From Desulfovibrio sp. (GTDB lineage Bacteria; Desulfobacterota; Desulfovibrionia; Desulfovibrionales; Desulfovibrionaceae), in contig JACRDI010000008.1 in assembly GCA_016218665.1 (NCBI GenBank), forward strand, positions 186,001 through 250,000: a stretch of DNA of 64,000 nt, in the 5' to 3' direction. The position numbers were made by a program, and so were the translations under genes. Shown here piece after piece: positions 55,684 through 64,000 of this stretch; position 1 is the stretch's first letter, and every line of letters starts with the position of its first letter. The notes beneath the pieces were generated by a model. It saw nothing but the letters and a program-made list of their open reading frames with translations. It searched no databases and had not been told where the DNA came from.

Positions 55684-56082
55684 ATGAACCGCACGCCGCA
55701 GAACATGGACCAGAACATCGGCCCCCGGCCCATCTCCCTGCCGAACGACTTCGGCGACGCCATCGGCCTCACGGGCACCTTGGTGGCCGAGGACATCCAC
55801 TTCAGCACCGCCACGGGCCTGCTGACCGTGGAGAAGCTGTACCGCTCGGCCGAGGGCAAAGTGGCCTACGGCATCATCGCCGCCTCGGGCGACTCGCGCG
55901 AGCGCAGGGCCTACGTGCTGGACGAGCAGGGCGAGACCGTGCTGGCCGACAATGGCAGCTACACGGTGGAACTGCCGGTGAACGACATGTTCGAGCTGCT
56001 GGCCATGGTCCTGCAGGCCGAGGACGCCCGCGCCACCATCGGCGAACACCTCATGGTGCGCCCGGCCGTCAACGAAGACTAG
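55684..56082 (+). CDS. Conserved-looking hypothetical protein
   Basis: A 132-residue protein with a beta-rich central region (GDAIGLTGTLVAEDIHFSTA; LLTVEKLYRSAEGKVAYGI; RRAYVLDEQGETVLADNG) and an acidic helical C-terminus (NDMFELLAMVLQAEDA). No family is recognised. The ATG at 55684 follows CAGGAGAGC. It could be read with the HTH gene 22 bases upstream. A strong terminator follows at 56112. Confidence 0.7.
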   Translation: MNRTPQNMDQNIGPRPISLPNDFGDAIGLTGTLVAEDIHFSTATGLLTVEKLYRSAEGKVAYGIIAASGDSRERRAYVLDEQGETVLADNGSYTVELPVNDMFELLAMVLQAEDARATIGEHLMVRPAVNED

Positions 56083-56111
56083 CAACAGACTCCAACAAGC
56101 CTGAAAATGAA

Positions 56112-56140
56112 GACGCCCGGCGAACCGGGCGTCTTTTTTT
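56112..56140. terminator. Rho-independent terminator
   Basis: A perfect 9-bp GACGCCCGG stem with a CGAA loop and seven T residues. It ends the plus-strand gene, and an A-run on the left suits the convergent phosphofructokinase gene too. Confidence 0.95.
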
Positions 56141-56161
56141 GTGTCCGAGCGGCTATGGGCC

Positions 56162-57535
56162 CTAGGGCTTTGGGCATTCCACGCCGGGCAGCCTGTGCAT
56201 GGTCATGGACTCCTGCCCGGTGGATTCGAGCACTGCGCGCCAGTAGTCGGCCTCGATGTTCATCTTCTTGCGCTTCATGGTCACCAGCTCCAGGGGCACG
56301 TGCACGTAGCGCGACTGCAAACGGCTGACCACCATGCCGGTCTTGCCGGCCATGGCCGCGTGCACGGCGTTCTGGCCCAGGAATCCGCAATACACGCGAT
56401 CGTTGGCGTTGGCCGGCACGGAGCGGATGATGTAGCTGGGGTCGATGAACTTGATGGTGGTCTCCATGGTGCGCATCTTGAAGTGCTCCTTGATGCGCGC
56501 GATGAGCAGGGTGCAGATGTCGCACAGCACCGGATTGCCCGAGGCGTCCGTGCTGCCGCTGGCCTCGCATAGGTGCTGGCCGGCGCCCTCGGCCACCACA
56601 ATGACCGCGTGATGGCGCGAGCGCAGGCGCTTCTCCAACTGGTCCAGCAGGCCGTCCGGCCCGTCCAGGGAGAAGGGGTTCTCCGGCACCAGGACAAAGT
56701 TCACTTCCTTGAGTGCCAGGGTGGCCTGGGCGGCGATGAAGCCGGATTCGCGGCCCATGAGCTTCACGATGCCGATGCCGTTGTAGGCCCCGACAGCCTC
56801 CACATGGGCGCAGGCGATGGCCTCTGTGGCCTTTTCCACCGCCGTGTCGAAGCCGAAGCTCTTGCCCACGAAGTTGATGTCGTTGTCGATGGTCTTGGGC
56901 ACGCCGATGACGCTGATGCGCGAGTTGCGCGCCCTGATCTCCTTCACGATGTTGGCCGCGGCCTTCATGGTGCCGTCGCCGCCGATCATGAACAGCACGC
57001 CCACGTTCATGCGCTCCAGGGCGTCCACGATCTCCTCCGGCGGCTGCGGACCGCGGGAGGAGCCCAGCTCCGTGCCGCCGAACACGTGGAAGTTGCTCAC
57101 GTTATGCGGGGTGAGCTCCACGATGTCGTGCCCGTACTTGGGGATGAAGCCTTGCAGGCCGTAGCGGATGCCGATGACCGAGGCCACGCGGTAGTGGTGG
57201 TAGGCGTCCATGACGATGGCCCGGATGACGTCGTTGATGCCCGGGCACAGGCCGCCGCAGGTGACGATGGCGCACTTGACCTTGGAGGAGTCGAAATAGA
57301 GCTTGCCGCGGGGGCCGGCCTTCTCGAAGCTCAGGTGCAGGCCGTGCCCGCCGGGAACGTCGGCCTCCTCCTCGGTGAGGCGCAGCTCCAGCTGTTGCTC
57401 GTCCTCCACAAAGCGGCAGTATTTGAGGGGGGAGGGGATCTTTGCCTGGCCAAGACTCTGGATGGTGGTGTCCAGGCCGTTTTTCTTGGCCGGTGCGGCC
57501 TTGGCGGGCGCGCTCTTGGTCGGTGTCTTGGCCAT
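56162..57535 (-). CDS. pfkA: 6-phosphofructokinase, ATP-type group II
   Basis: Phosphorylates fructose 6-phosphate in glycolysis. The 457-residue protein has a Lys/Ala-rich N-terminus, the nucleotide motif GGLCPGIND, the IGGDGTMKAA loop and the substrate motif PKTIDNDI. The residue after the catalytic-loop Asp is Gly (Gly104 type), which in this family indicates ATP use. Lys in PKTIDND is shared by PPi and long ATP enzymes, so ATP is likely but not certain. MGRESGF and GFLGQNAVHAAMAGKTGM complete the site. It is convergent with the plus-strand genes before it. Confidence 0.92.
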   Translation of the reverse strand: MAKTPTKSAPAKAAPAKKNGLDTTIQSLGQAKIPSPLKYCRFVEDEQQLELRLTEEEADVPGGHGLHLSFEKAGPRGKLYFDSSKVKCAIVTCGGLCPGINDVIRAIVMDAYHHYRVASVIGIRYGLQGFIPKYGHDIVELTPHNVSNFHVFGGTELGSSRGPQPPEEIVDALERMNVGVLFMIGGDGTMKAAANIVKEIRARNSRISVIGVPKTIDNDINFVGKSFGFDTAVEKATEAIACAHVEAVGAYNGIGIVKLMGRESGFIAAQATLALKEVNFVLVPENPFSLDGPDGLLDQLEKRLRSRHHAVIVVAEGAGQHLCEASGSTDASGNPVLCDICTLLIARIKEHFKMRTMETTIKFIDPSYIIRSVPANANDRVYCGFLGQNAVHAAMAGKTGMVVSRLQSRYVHVPLELVTMKRKKMNIEADYWRAVLESTGQESMTMHRLPGVECPKP

Positions 57536-57650
57536 GGCCGTCCTCCGGTTTCAGCGTTGCTCACGGGTTGGCGTCGCCCGGAATTCCGGGTGATTTCAGC
57601 ACCTCATACCTGTTTCACAGGGCCGCGTAAACCGTGCGCGCCAAAGGGCG

Positions 57651-58670
57651 CTACTCCATTCCCGGCAGCGGGGCCACGGGCGGGGCGGGGCGGGCCTCCA
57701 CGGCCTGGCGCAGGGCCTCCAGCGTGGGCGTTGCCGCCCCCACCTGGGCCACCACGATGCCCGCCGCGTGGTTGGCCAGCACGGCCGCGTCCAGCAGGGA
57801 GGCCCCGGCCGCCATGGCCAGGGCCAGGGTGGCGATGACCGTGTCGCCCGCGCCGGTGACGTCGAAGACCTTGCGGGCGAAGGTGGGGATGTGCGTGGCC
57901 TTGGCGCGGCCCTCGAAGAGCGCCATGCCCTGGGGGCCGAGGGTGATGAGCAGGTCGCGGCAGCCCAGGCGGTCGAACAGCGCCTGTCCCACGCGGGCAG
58001 GGCCAGCCGGCCAGGCGCAGGGCAGGTTCGCTCCTTCCCCGGCCTCCTTGGCGTTGGGAGTCAGGATGTCCACGCCGTGGTACAGGTCGTAGTTCTGCGG
58101 TTTGGGGTCCACCAGAATGCGAGGGCGCCTGCCGTTCGCACCGGTGATCGCCCGCAGAGCGTCCATGACGGGCCTGGTGATCACGCCCTTGCCGTAGTCG
58201 GAAACAATAACAATGTCATGGTCTTGGGCGTGAGTGGCGATGTTCTCCAGCAACCCACCAACCACGGACTCGGAGAGGGGCTCGCTGGTCTCGCGATCGA
58301 CCCTGACGATCTGCTGGTTTTGGGCGATGATCCTGGTCTTTCTCGTTGTGCGGCGGCGATCGTCGTGAACGAGCACGCTGTTGACGCTGTTGTCGTCCAG
58401 GATCTGCGCAAGGGTCTCGCCATCGCGATCATCGCCGATCACGGCGAGCATGGTGGCGTGGCCGCCCAGGGCGTTGATGTTGCGGGCCACGTTGCCCGCT
58501 CCGCCCAGGACGTACTCCTCGCTGATCACCTCAACCACGGGCACTGGCGCCTCGGGCGAGATGCGCGACACCGCGCCGAAGGTGTAGTGGTCGAGCATGA
58601 CGTCGCCCACGATCATCACGCGCTGACCGGCCAGGCTCGTGAGCAGCTTCTCGTGTTCCGCTGTGATCAT
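57651..58670 (-). CDS. rfaE1: D-glycero-beta-D-manno-heptose-7-phosphate kinase (RfaE1 type)
   Basis: Makes ADP-heptose precursors for LPS. The 339-residue PfkB/ribokinase-like protein has GDVMLDHYTFG at the N-terminus, GGAGNVARNINALGG and the anion-hole motif DVTGAGDTVIATLALAM. It lacks the nucleotidyltransferase half present in fused HldE, so the second activity must be elsewhere. An unusually low-GC patch around 58180-58450 stands out within the gene. The gene lies on the minus strand, 96 bases downstream of parB. Confidence 0.92.
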   Translation of the reverse strand: MITAEHEKLLTSLAGQRVMIVGDVMLDHYTFGAVSRISPEAPVPVVEVISEEYVLGGAGNVARNINALGGHATMLAVIGDDRDGETLAQILDDNSVNSVLVHDDRRRTTRKTRIIAQNQQIVRVDRETSEPLSESVVGGLLENIATHAQDHDIVIVSDYGKGVITRPVMDALRAITGANGRRPRILVDPKPQNYDLYHGVDILTPNAKEAGEGANLPCAWPAGPARVGQALFDRLGCRDLLITLGPQGMALFEGRAKATHIPTFARKVFDVTGAGDTVIATLALAMAAGASLLDAAVLANHAAGIVVAQVGAATPTLEALRQAVEARPAPPVAPLPGME

Positions 58671-58766
58671 GTATCCTCTTTTCTTGCTCTGTGCTCAGGA
58701 TGTGCGGAGAAAAATATGTGCCGTGTCAGGCTGTTGTCAGTGGTGATGATCTGGTGATTGCCGCGA

Positions 58767-59690
58767 TCATGCGTTGGTGAGGCCGAGCTTCCTGGCCAGC
58801 TCGCTCAGCTGGTCCGCAGACTGGTACTGCAGGGAGAGCACGCCGCGGTCAACGCTGCCGCTGAGCTTCACCCCGCTGCCCAGGACCTCGCTGAGTTGCG
58901 CCTGCATCTGGGCCAGGGCTTCATCGAGCGCCTTGGCGCCGCGGGCGCCGCGTGGGGCCTTGCCTCTCGGCTTCTCGCTGCCGTAGAGCTCTTCCGGTTC
59001 CGCCAGGCGTCCGTTTTCCTTCACGAAGCTGGCCTCGGCCTCGGCCTGGCGCACGGAAAGGTTGAAATTCTTGATGCGCTGGTACAGGCCCTGGCCCGCC
59101 TCGGCATCCACAGACATGATGGCCCGGCCGTGCCCGGCCGTGAGCACGCCGGTCTGGATGTCCCCCTGGATCTCGTCGGGCAGGTTCAGCAACCGCAGGG
59201 AATTTGCCAGGGCCGAGCGGCTCTTGCCAACCTGGCGCGCCAGTTCCTCCTGGCTCAGGCCGAAGTCCTTCAGCAGCTGCTGGAAGCCCTTGGCCTCCTC
59301 GATGGCGTTGAGGTCGGCGCGCTGCAGGTTCTCAATGAGCGCGATGGCCAGGGTCTCCATGTCCGTCAGGGTGCGCACCAGGGCCGGAATCTCGGTGAGC
59401 CCGGCCATCTTGGAGGCGCGCATGCGCCGTTCGCCGGCCACTAGCTCGTAAGGGATGTCCTCGCCCTTGGTGGGGCGCACCAGCACGGGCTGCAACACGC
59501 CCTGGGCCTTGATGGAGTTGCAGAGGTCCTCAAGTGCCTCGGGGTCGAACTCCTTGCGCGGCTGGTGCGGGTTGGGCCGGATGGAGGCGATGGGCAGATG
59601 CTTCACCTCGGCGGAGTTCACCGATTCAGGCTTGATGCTGCCGAGCAGCGCGTCCAGACCTCGTCCCAATCCACGTTGACCTATGGCCAT
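58767..59690 (-). CDS. parB: Chromosome partitioning protein ParB
   Basis: Binds parS sites and spreads to form the centromere complex. The 307-residue protein has an N-terminal GRGLDALLG motif that contacts ParA, the CTPase boxes (PNPHQPRKEFD; YELVAGERRMRASKMAG; ENLQRADLNAIEEA), a helix-turn-helix (LSQEELARQVGKSRSALANS) and a C-terminal dimerisation domain. Of two close ATGs, 59690 is preferred because GGAGGG then lies at the right distance. parA is not adjacent but lies 560 bases upstream, beyond a plus-strand gene. Confidence 0.95.
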   Translation of the reverse strand: MAIGQRGLGRGLDALLGSIKPESVNSAEVKHLPIASIRPNPHQPRKEFDPEALEDLCNSIKAQGVLQPVLVRPTKGEDIPYELVAGERRMRASKMAGLTEIPALVRTLTDMETLAIALIENLQRADLNAIEEAKGFQQLLKDFGLSQEELARQVGKSRSALANSLRLLNLPDEIQGDIQTGVLTAGHGRAIMSVDAEAGQGLYQRIKNFNLSVRQAEAEASFVKENGRLAEPEELYGSEKPRGKAPRGARGAKALDEALAQMQAQLSEVLGSGVKLSGSVDRGVLSLQYQSADQLSELARKLGLTNA

Positions 59691-59793
59691 CTTCATCCCT
59701 CCGGATCGATTCAGCCCCGATGTGAGCGGTCGGCCTTGCCAGGTGTGGTCCCTGGCACTATAAGACGCCAACGCCATTCAATCGGAGCTGCGA

Positions 59794-60231
59794 ATGATTT
59801 CCAACACTGAAGCCTTTCAGGAACTTTTCGATTCCAAGGGCGAGCCTCTGGGGGCCATCCTCGGTCCCGAGGCCTGGGCCCTGGTGCGCGAGGCCGTGCT
59901 GGCCCAGTTCGCACCAACCGCCCTTGCGACCGACACCACGGCCGCTGAGCCCATGCAGGACTGGCTCGACCTCGTGCAGTTCTGGGACTTCACCTATCCC
60001 GTGGACCACGACGTGGCCTGCCCCCTGTGCGGCAACAGCACCCAGGCCTGGGAGCTGGACGAGCCCCGCAAGTTCCTGCTCACCGCCGCCAATCTCGGAG
60101 GGCTTGTGGCCTTCCGGTGCCTCGGCTGCCAGGCCAAGGTCATCAAGCGGCACTTCAAAGACACCATCAAGGTAGAGGTGAAGCCCTACCAGGACGAAAA
60201 ATCCGTGCGGAACCTCGGCCGCGGGGCCTAG
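59794..60231 (+). CDS. Zinc-ribbon-containing protein of unknown function
   Basis: A 145-residue protein with an acidic helical N-terminal half, then a two-knuckle zinc site (CPLCGNSTQAW and FRCLGCQAKVI). The sequence between (LDEPRKFLLTAANLGGLV) is structured. It is transcribed opposite to parA and parB and lies between them. The position may be conserved in relatives, but I do not recognise a function. The ATG at 59794 has CGGAGC upstream. Confidence 0.7.
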   Translation: MISNTEAFQELFDSKGEPLGAILGPEAWALVREAVLAQFAPTALATDTTAAEPMQDWLDLVQFWDFTYPVDHDVACPLCGNSTQAWELDEPRKFLLTAANLGGLVAFRCLGCQAKVIKRHFKDTIKVEVKPYQDEKSVRNLGRGA

Positions 60232-60252
60232 GCGTCCGCACGGCGCTTGGCG

Positions 60253-61023
60253 CTAATCGCGCACCTTGCAGCGCACCACTTCCTGGGCCAGGGCCATGTA
60301 GGCCTCGGCCCCGCTGGAGCGGATGTCGTAGGTGATGACCGGCTTGCCGAAGCTGGGCGCCTCGGAAAGGCGCACGTTGCGCGGGATGATGACCTCGAAC
60401 AGGTGTTGCGGCAGTGCCTTGCGCACCTCGTTCTTCACCTGCCAGGACAGCTTGTTGCGCTGATCGTACATGGTGAGCACCACGCCCAGCACCTTGAGGT
60501 CCGGGTTCAGGCGCTTCTTCACCAGCTCATAGGTCATGAGCAGCTGCGAGAGCCCTTCCAGCGCGTAGTACTCGCACTGCAGGGGAACGAGCAGCTCCTT
60601 GGCCGCGCACAGCGCGTTCACCGTCAGAATGCCCAGCGAGGGCGGGCAGTCGATGAGGATGAAGTCGTACTCGTCCTCCACCGGGGTCAGCAGGTCGCGC
60701 ACGTAGTACTCGCGCCCCAGCTTGTCCGCCAGCTCGATCTCCGCGCCCACCAGGTCCTGTGTGCCAGGAAGCAGCGAAAGAAACGGGATGGCCGTTTCCA
60801 CGATGGACTTGCGCACGTTGTCCGGGTCGAACAGTGCGGAGTAGATGTTGGCGCGGTCGTCCCCAGGGTAGAAGCCCAGGCCGCTTGAGGCGTTGCCCTG
60901 GGGATCGCAGTCCACCAGGAGTACCTTCTTTTCCATTACCGCCAGGGATGCGCCGAGATTCACGGCGGTTGTGGTTTTGCCCACCCCGCCCTTCTGATTC
61001 GCGATGACGATTCTGCGTGCCAC
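60253..61023 (-). CDS. parA: Chromosome partitioning ATPase ParA/Soj
   Basis: Moves origins together with ParB and modulates DnaA in other bacteria. The 256-residue protein has the deviant Walker [10 protein letters not shown] at 11-19, the A' motif [12 protein letters not shown], Walker [12 protein letters not shown] and the family end [18 protein letters not shown]. The GTG at 61023 follows GGAGGCCCT. Two parS sites lie directly upstream, so ParB may bind at its promoter. It ends 21 bases from the convergent zinc-ribbon gene. Confidence 0.96.
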   Translation of the reverse strand: MARRIVIANQKGGVGKTTTAVNLGASLAVMEKKVLLVDCDPQGNASSGLGFYPGDDRANIYSALFDPDNVRKSIVETAIPFLSLLPGTQDLVGAEIELADKLGREYYVRDLLTPVEDEYDFILIDCPPSLGILTVNALCAAKELLVPLQCEYYALEGLSQLLMTYELVKKRLNPDLKVLGVVLTMYDQRNKLSWQVKNEVRKALPQHLFEVIIPRNVRLSEAPSFGKPVITYDIRSSGAEAYMALAQEVVRCKVRD

Positions 61024-61053
61024 AGGGCCTCCACAAGCGTTTTGACTCCCGCG

Positions 61054-61069
61054 TGTTTCACGTGAAACA
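61054..61069. promoter_or_regulatory. parS site 1
   Basis: A perfect 16-bp TGTTTCACGTGAAACA palindrome, the canonical ParB-binding site, about 30 bases upstream of parA. Confidence 0.97.
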
Positions 61070-61084
61070 GGTGCCCAGAGAGGG

Positions 61085-61100
61085 TGTTTCACGTGAAACA
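61085..61100. promoter_or_regulatory. parS site 2
   Basis: A second perfect copy of the same palindrome, 31 bp from the first (three helical turns). Confidence 0.97.
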
Positions 61101-61171
61101 GCACGGGTTGATTTCCAGACTAAATCCTGGACAGGCCAAAATCAAGTCGAAGGTGTGTGGTTTTGGAAAAA

Positions 61172-62179
61172 CTACACCTTGAAGTAGCCGCGGTACCACT
61201 CCACAAAGCGGGCAATGCCGTCCTCGATGCGGGTGGCAGGCTTGAAGCCGACGTCGCGCACCAGATCATCGACGTTGGCCTCGGTGGCGGGCACGTCTCC
61301 GGGCTGCATGGGCAGGTACTCCTTGATGGCCTTCTTGCCCAGGCATTCCTCAAGAACTTCGATGTAGCGGGAGAGTTCAACAACGTTGTTGTTGCCGATG
61401 TTGTACAGACGGTAGGGGCCGGGGCTGGTGGCGGGGTCGGGCTTGGCGCCGCTCCATTCGGGGTTGGGCTCGGCGGTGTGCATGGTCACGCGCACCACGC
61501 CCTCGATGATGTCGTCGATGTAGGTGAAGTCGCGGCGCATCTTGCCGTGGTTGAAGACCTTGATGGGCTCGCCCGCGAGGATGGCCTTGGTGAACAGGAA
61601 CAGTGCCATGTCCGGCCGGCCCCAGGGGCCATACACGGTGAAGAAGCGCAGGCCCGTGGTGGGCAGTCCGTACAAATGGCTGTATGTGTGGGCCATGAGC
61701 TCGTTGGACTTCTTGGTGGCCGCGTATAGGCTCATGGGATGGTCCACGTTGTCGTGCACCGAGAGCGGCATGGTGGTGTTCAGCCCGTACACCGAGCTGG
61801 ACGAGGCGTAGGCCAGGTGGCCGACCTTGTTGTGGCGGCAGCCTTCCAGGATGTTCAGGAAACCCACCACGTTGGAGTCGATGTAGGCGCGGGGGTTCTG
61901 GATGCTGTAGCGCACGCCGGCCTGGGCGGCCAGGTTGACCACGTGGGTGAAGCCCTGCTCGGCGAAGAGCCTGGCCATGCTCTCGTTGTCGGCCAGGTCC
62001 AGCTTGACGAAGGTGAACTTGGGCTCGGGCTTCAGCATCTCCAAGCGGGAAAGCTTGACCTCGACGGAGTAGTAGTCGTTCAGGTTGTCCAGGCCCACCA
62101 CCTCGTGCCCCATGGACAGCAGGCGGCGGGACAGGTGGAAGCCGATGAAGCCGGCCGCGCCGGTGACGAGTACCTTCAT
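61172..62179 (-). CDS. NAD-dependent nucleotide-sugar epimerase (UDP-glucuronate 4-epimerase-like)
   Basis: A short-chain dehydrogenase that interconverts UDP-sugars for surface polysaccharides. The 335-residue protein has the nucleotide motif [10 protein letters not shown] at 7-16, [20 protein letters not shown], the catalytic SSSSVYG and YAATKKSNE, and the end of the fold with [16 protein letters not shown]-like sequence ([18 protein letters not shown]). The [11 protein letters not shown] and GRPDMA motifs favour the glucuronate epimerase group. The ATG at 62179 gives the first beta strand directly. Which sugar it uses is not known. Confidence 0.87.
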   Translation of the reverse strand: MKVLVTGAAGFIGFHLSRRLLSMGHEVVGLDNLNDYYSVEVKLSRLEMLKPEPKFTFVKLDLADNESMARLFAEQGFTHVVNLAAQAGVRYSIQNPRAYIDSNVVGFLNILEGCRHNKVGHLAYASSSSVYGLNTTMPLSVHDNVDHPMSLYAATKKSNELMAHTYSHLYGLPTTGLRFFTVYGPWGRPDMALFLFTKAILAGEPIKVFNHGKMRRDFTYIDDIIEGVVRVTMHTAEPNPEWSGAKPDPATSPGPYRLYNIGNNNVVELSRYIEVLEECLGKKAIKEYLPMQPGDVPATEANVDDLVRDVGFKPATRIEDGIARFVEWYRGYFKV

Positions 62180-62250
62180 TGCGGGTATCCTTTGTGTTCG
62201 GGTGAGTGTGAAGAGGGCAGGTTTACCCGCGCCTCCGCTCAAAGGCAAGA

Positions 62251-62922
62251 TCAGTCGACGCGCAGGGCCTTCACCCCGGCAAGGGCCTGATGCAGCTCAT
62301 GGGGCAAGAGGGTGGCCAACTGCTCCGGTTCGGGCAGCGCGTGCACAACCACGTCCTTGTCCTCGGGCGGGAACAGCGTGCGTGCGCGCCGGGCCGGGCC
62401 CTCGCCGAAGCAGAGCACGTGCTTGACGCCGAAGTGGCGCACGCCCTCGGCAAAGATGTCTGAGGCGAAGCGGCCGGCAGGTTCCGTGCCAGTTGGGAAG
62501 GACACCGGCCAGAACAGGGTGGTGCCCTGCGGCCAGGCCAGGTACGCCAGAATGGTCTGGAAGAGCTTGCGCCGGCCGGGGTCAGCCTTGCCGGCCACGT
62601 CGTCCGCCAGTGATGCGTAGGTGATGATCACGCGGGGCGGGGTGCGCACGCGCGAGGCCAGCGCGTCCCACGGCGCGGGCCACTGTGGCGCGGGCGTATC
62701 GACATGCTGTGCCGCCTGGGCGGTGGCGGACCGTGCTTCTGGGGCAAGGGCGGAGGCCGGTGCGGCTGCCTGCGGCGGAAGGGGCTGCGCGCAGACCGGA
62801 GCGCCCATGGCGTCGGGCACGCCCTCCTGCAACCCCTCCGGAAGGTACAGGTGCGACAGCCCGGCCAGGGCCCAGGGCCGCAGGCGCTCCGCCAAGTCTA
62901 CAGCAGCTGCAAAAGATCCCAT
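62251..62922 (-). CDS. Hypothetical protein coupled to coaBC
   Basis: A 223-residue protein with an Ala/Pro-rich N-terminal linker (~40-90) and a compact C-terminal domain ([51 protein letters not shown]). The alternation of short strands and helices recalls a Rossmann or uracil-DNA-glycosylase-like fold, but no catalytic motif is evident. Its start overlaps the coaBC stop by 25 bases, which suggests coupling to coenzyme A biosynthesis or a merely positional link. Confidence 0.65.
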   Translation of the reverse strand: MGSFAAAVDLAERLRPWALAGLSHLYLPEGLQEGVPDAMGAPVCAQPLPPQAAAPASALAPEARSATAQAAQHVDTPAPQWPAPWDALASRVRTPPRVIITYASLADDVAGKADPGRRKLFQTILAYLAWPQGTTLFWPVSFPTGTEPAGRFASDIFAEGVRHFGVKHVLCFGEGPARRARTLFPPEDKDVVVHALPEPEQLATLLPHELHQALAGVKALRVD

Positions 62923-64000
62923 ACGCGCCAGGCGACCTCTGGTTTGGGCAGTTCCGGCCACTGCTCGCTGCGGCCAGCGCGGTCAAGCACGGCCACGGTG
63001 TTGGAAGCGCTGTCGAACCCGCTGCCGGGCACGCCCACGCGGTTGGCCACGATGAGGTCCAGGCGCTTCTCCGCAAGCTTCAGGCGCGCCTGCCCGAGCA
63101 GGTCGTGGGTCTCCGCAGCGAAGCCGATGAGCATCTGCCCCTCGCGTTTGCCCTCGCCCAGGGTGCGCAGAATGTCCGGGTTGGCCTCAAGGCTGATGGC
63201 GAGCCCGGCACCAGCCTCCACGGCGAGGTCGCGCTTCTTGAGTTTGCGGCCCTGGCCCGTTGACGGCGGCACGGGGCGGAAGTCGCACACCGCCGCAGTG
63301 CAGCAGGCAATGTCTGCCGTGGGCCAGGCGGCTGCAGCGGCGTCGAGCATCTCTCGCGCCGTGGTGACGCGGGTGACAGTGACGCCGGGAGGAAAGTCGT
63401 AGGCCGTGGGGCCGGCCACCACGTGGACCTCGGCCCCGCGCAGCCAGGCGGCCATGGCCAGGCACGCGCCCATGAGGCCGCTGGAGGGGTTCGACAGGTA
63501 GCGCACGGCGTCCCAGGCCTCGCGCGTGGGGCCCAGGGTGACGAGGACCTTCTTGCCGGCCAGATCCTTGGGCGAGAGGGCGCGCAGCACCTCGGCGTAG
63601 ACGTGCTCCACAGGGGCGAAGCGGCCCGCGCCGGTGTCGCCGCAGGCAACGTCGCCGCAGGCGGGGCCGATGGCAATGGCGCCGCGGTCAAGAAGGGTGC
63701 GCCAGTTGCTCTGGGTGGCGGGCGCGGCCCACATGGCCGGGTTCATGGCCGGGGCCAGCAGCAGGGGGCCCCGGAAGGCCAGGGCCTGGGTGGAGAGCAT
63801 GTCATCGGCGATGCCGTGTGCCAGCTTGGCCAAAATGTTTGCCGTGGCCGGAGCGATGACCAGGGCCTGGGCGCTCTTGCCCGGCGTCAGGTGGGCGAAG
63901 GGATCGCCCAGCTGGGCCTCGGCCGGGCTCTCGGCGAACATGGCCGTATCCACGGTCTGCGCGCCCAGGGCGCGGAAGCTCTCCGCCCCGATGAAGCGCT
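62898..64000 (-). CDS. coaBC: CoaBC, phosphopantothenoylcysteine synthetase/decarboxylase (5' end cut off)
   Basis: Makes phosphopantetheine from phosphopantothenate and cysteine in CoA synthesis. The window contains the end of the flavoprotein CoaC half (PGKSAQALVIAPATANIL and APAMNPAMW, the family's substrate-binding loop) and the complete CoaB half (VTLGPTREAWDAVRYLSNP; CCTAAVCDFRP; IGFAAETHDLL; NRVGVPGSGFDSASN). The frame is open to the window edge, so the first part of CoaC is missing. It is on the minus strand; its stop lies within the next gene. Confidence 0.95.
   Translation of the reverse strand, partial: RFIGAESFRALGAQTVDTAMFAESPAEAQLGDPFAHLTPGKSAQALVIAPATANILAKLAHGIADDMLSTQALAFRGPLLLAPAMNPAMWAAPATQSNWRTLLDRGAIAIGPACGDVACGDTGAGRFAPVEHVYAEVLRALSPKDLAGKKVLVTLGPTREAWDAVRYLSNPSSGLMGACLAMAAWLRGAEVHVVAGPTAYDFPPGVTVTRVTTAREMLDAAAAAWPTADIACCTAAVCDFRPVPPSTGQGRKLKKRDLAVEAGAGLAISLEANPDILRTLGEGKREGQMLIGFAAETHDLLGQARLKLAEKRLDLIVANRVGVPGSGFDSASNTVAVLDRAGRSEQWPELPKPEVAWRVWDLLQLL

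Overview
This is a high-GC chromosomal segment that spans the replication-origin region of a sulfate-reducing bacterium, most likely in the Desulfovibrionaceae. The lineage call rests on gene content: a periplasmic [NiFe] hydrogenase operon with its own tetraheme cytochrome c3, a DUF39-type homocysteine biosynthesis protein, a dnaA-dnaN-gyrB-gyrA block, and flagellar export genes directly after the gyrase genes. It was read by eye without database searches, so species-level assignment is not possible.

Layout. 1-6 kb: a cut-off 5'-nucleotidase lipoprotein and sbcC/sbcD (minus strand). 6-14.3 kb: an endonuclease IV-like protein and a 2,401-residue CheB-CheR-multi-PAS-kinase-receiver protein (plus). 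14.5-17.6 kb: the hydrogenase operon (minus), transcribed cytochrome, small subunit, large subunit. 17.8-28.65 kb: a tRNA-Phe integration hotspot. It holds an old scar with a frameshifted integrase, then an intact island of about 9.4 kb bounded by a 47-bp duplication of the tRNA-Phe 3' part. The island carries a tyrosine integrase, a HicAB pair, an unrecognised lower-GC gene, an AlpA-like protein, a TOPRIM/DUF927 primase-helicase, an ERCC4 nuclease and small genes. No capsid, tail or portal gene was recognised, so it looks like a phage satellite or integrative plasmid.

28.7-41 kb: housekeeping genes: a FlgM-like peptide, MsrAB, QueD, D-aminoacyl-tRNA deacylase, a thioredoxin-2-like protein, a glycosyltransferase, an HD protein, pyrC and pyrB, an amidohydrolase and the homocysteine protein. 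41.2-49.3 kb: probable oriC, dnaA, dnaN, gyrB and gyrA. gyrB has an in-frame TAG at its eleventh codon. 49.3-53.5 kb: a TPR lipoprotein and, behind a FliA-type promoter, fliL-fliN-fliO-fliP-fliQ. 53.6-64 kb: a membrane glycosyltransferase, an HTH protein, a phosphofructokinase, a heptose kinase, parB, parA with two perfect parS sites, a nucleotide-sugar epimerase and coaBC, which runs off the window.

The strongest leads are the gyrB amber codon, the layered tRNA-Phe integration with a compensated T-stem base pair and matched arm-type repeats, a 12-copy iteron-like cluster inside the island primase gene, a rare CX3CH heme site in the hydrogenase-linked cytochrome, and a family of two-hairpin intergenic repeats.
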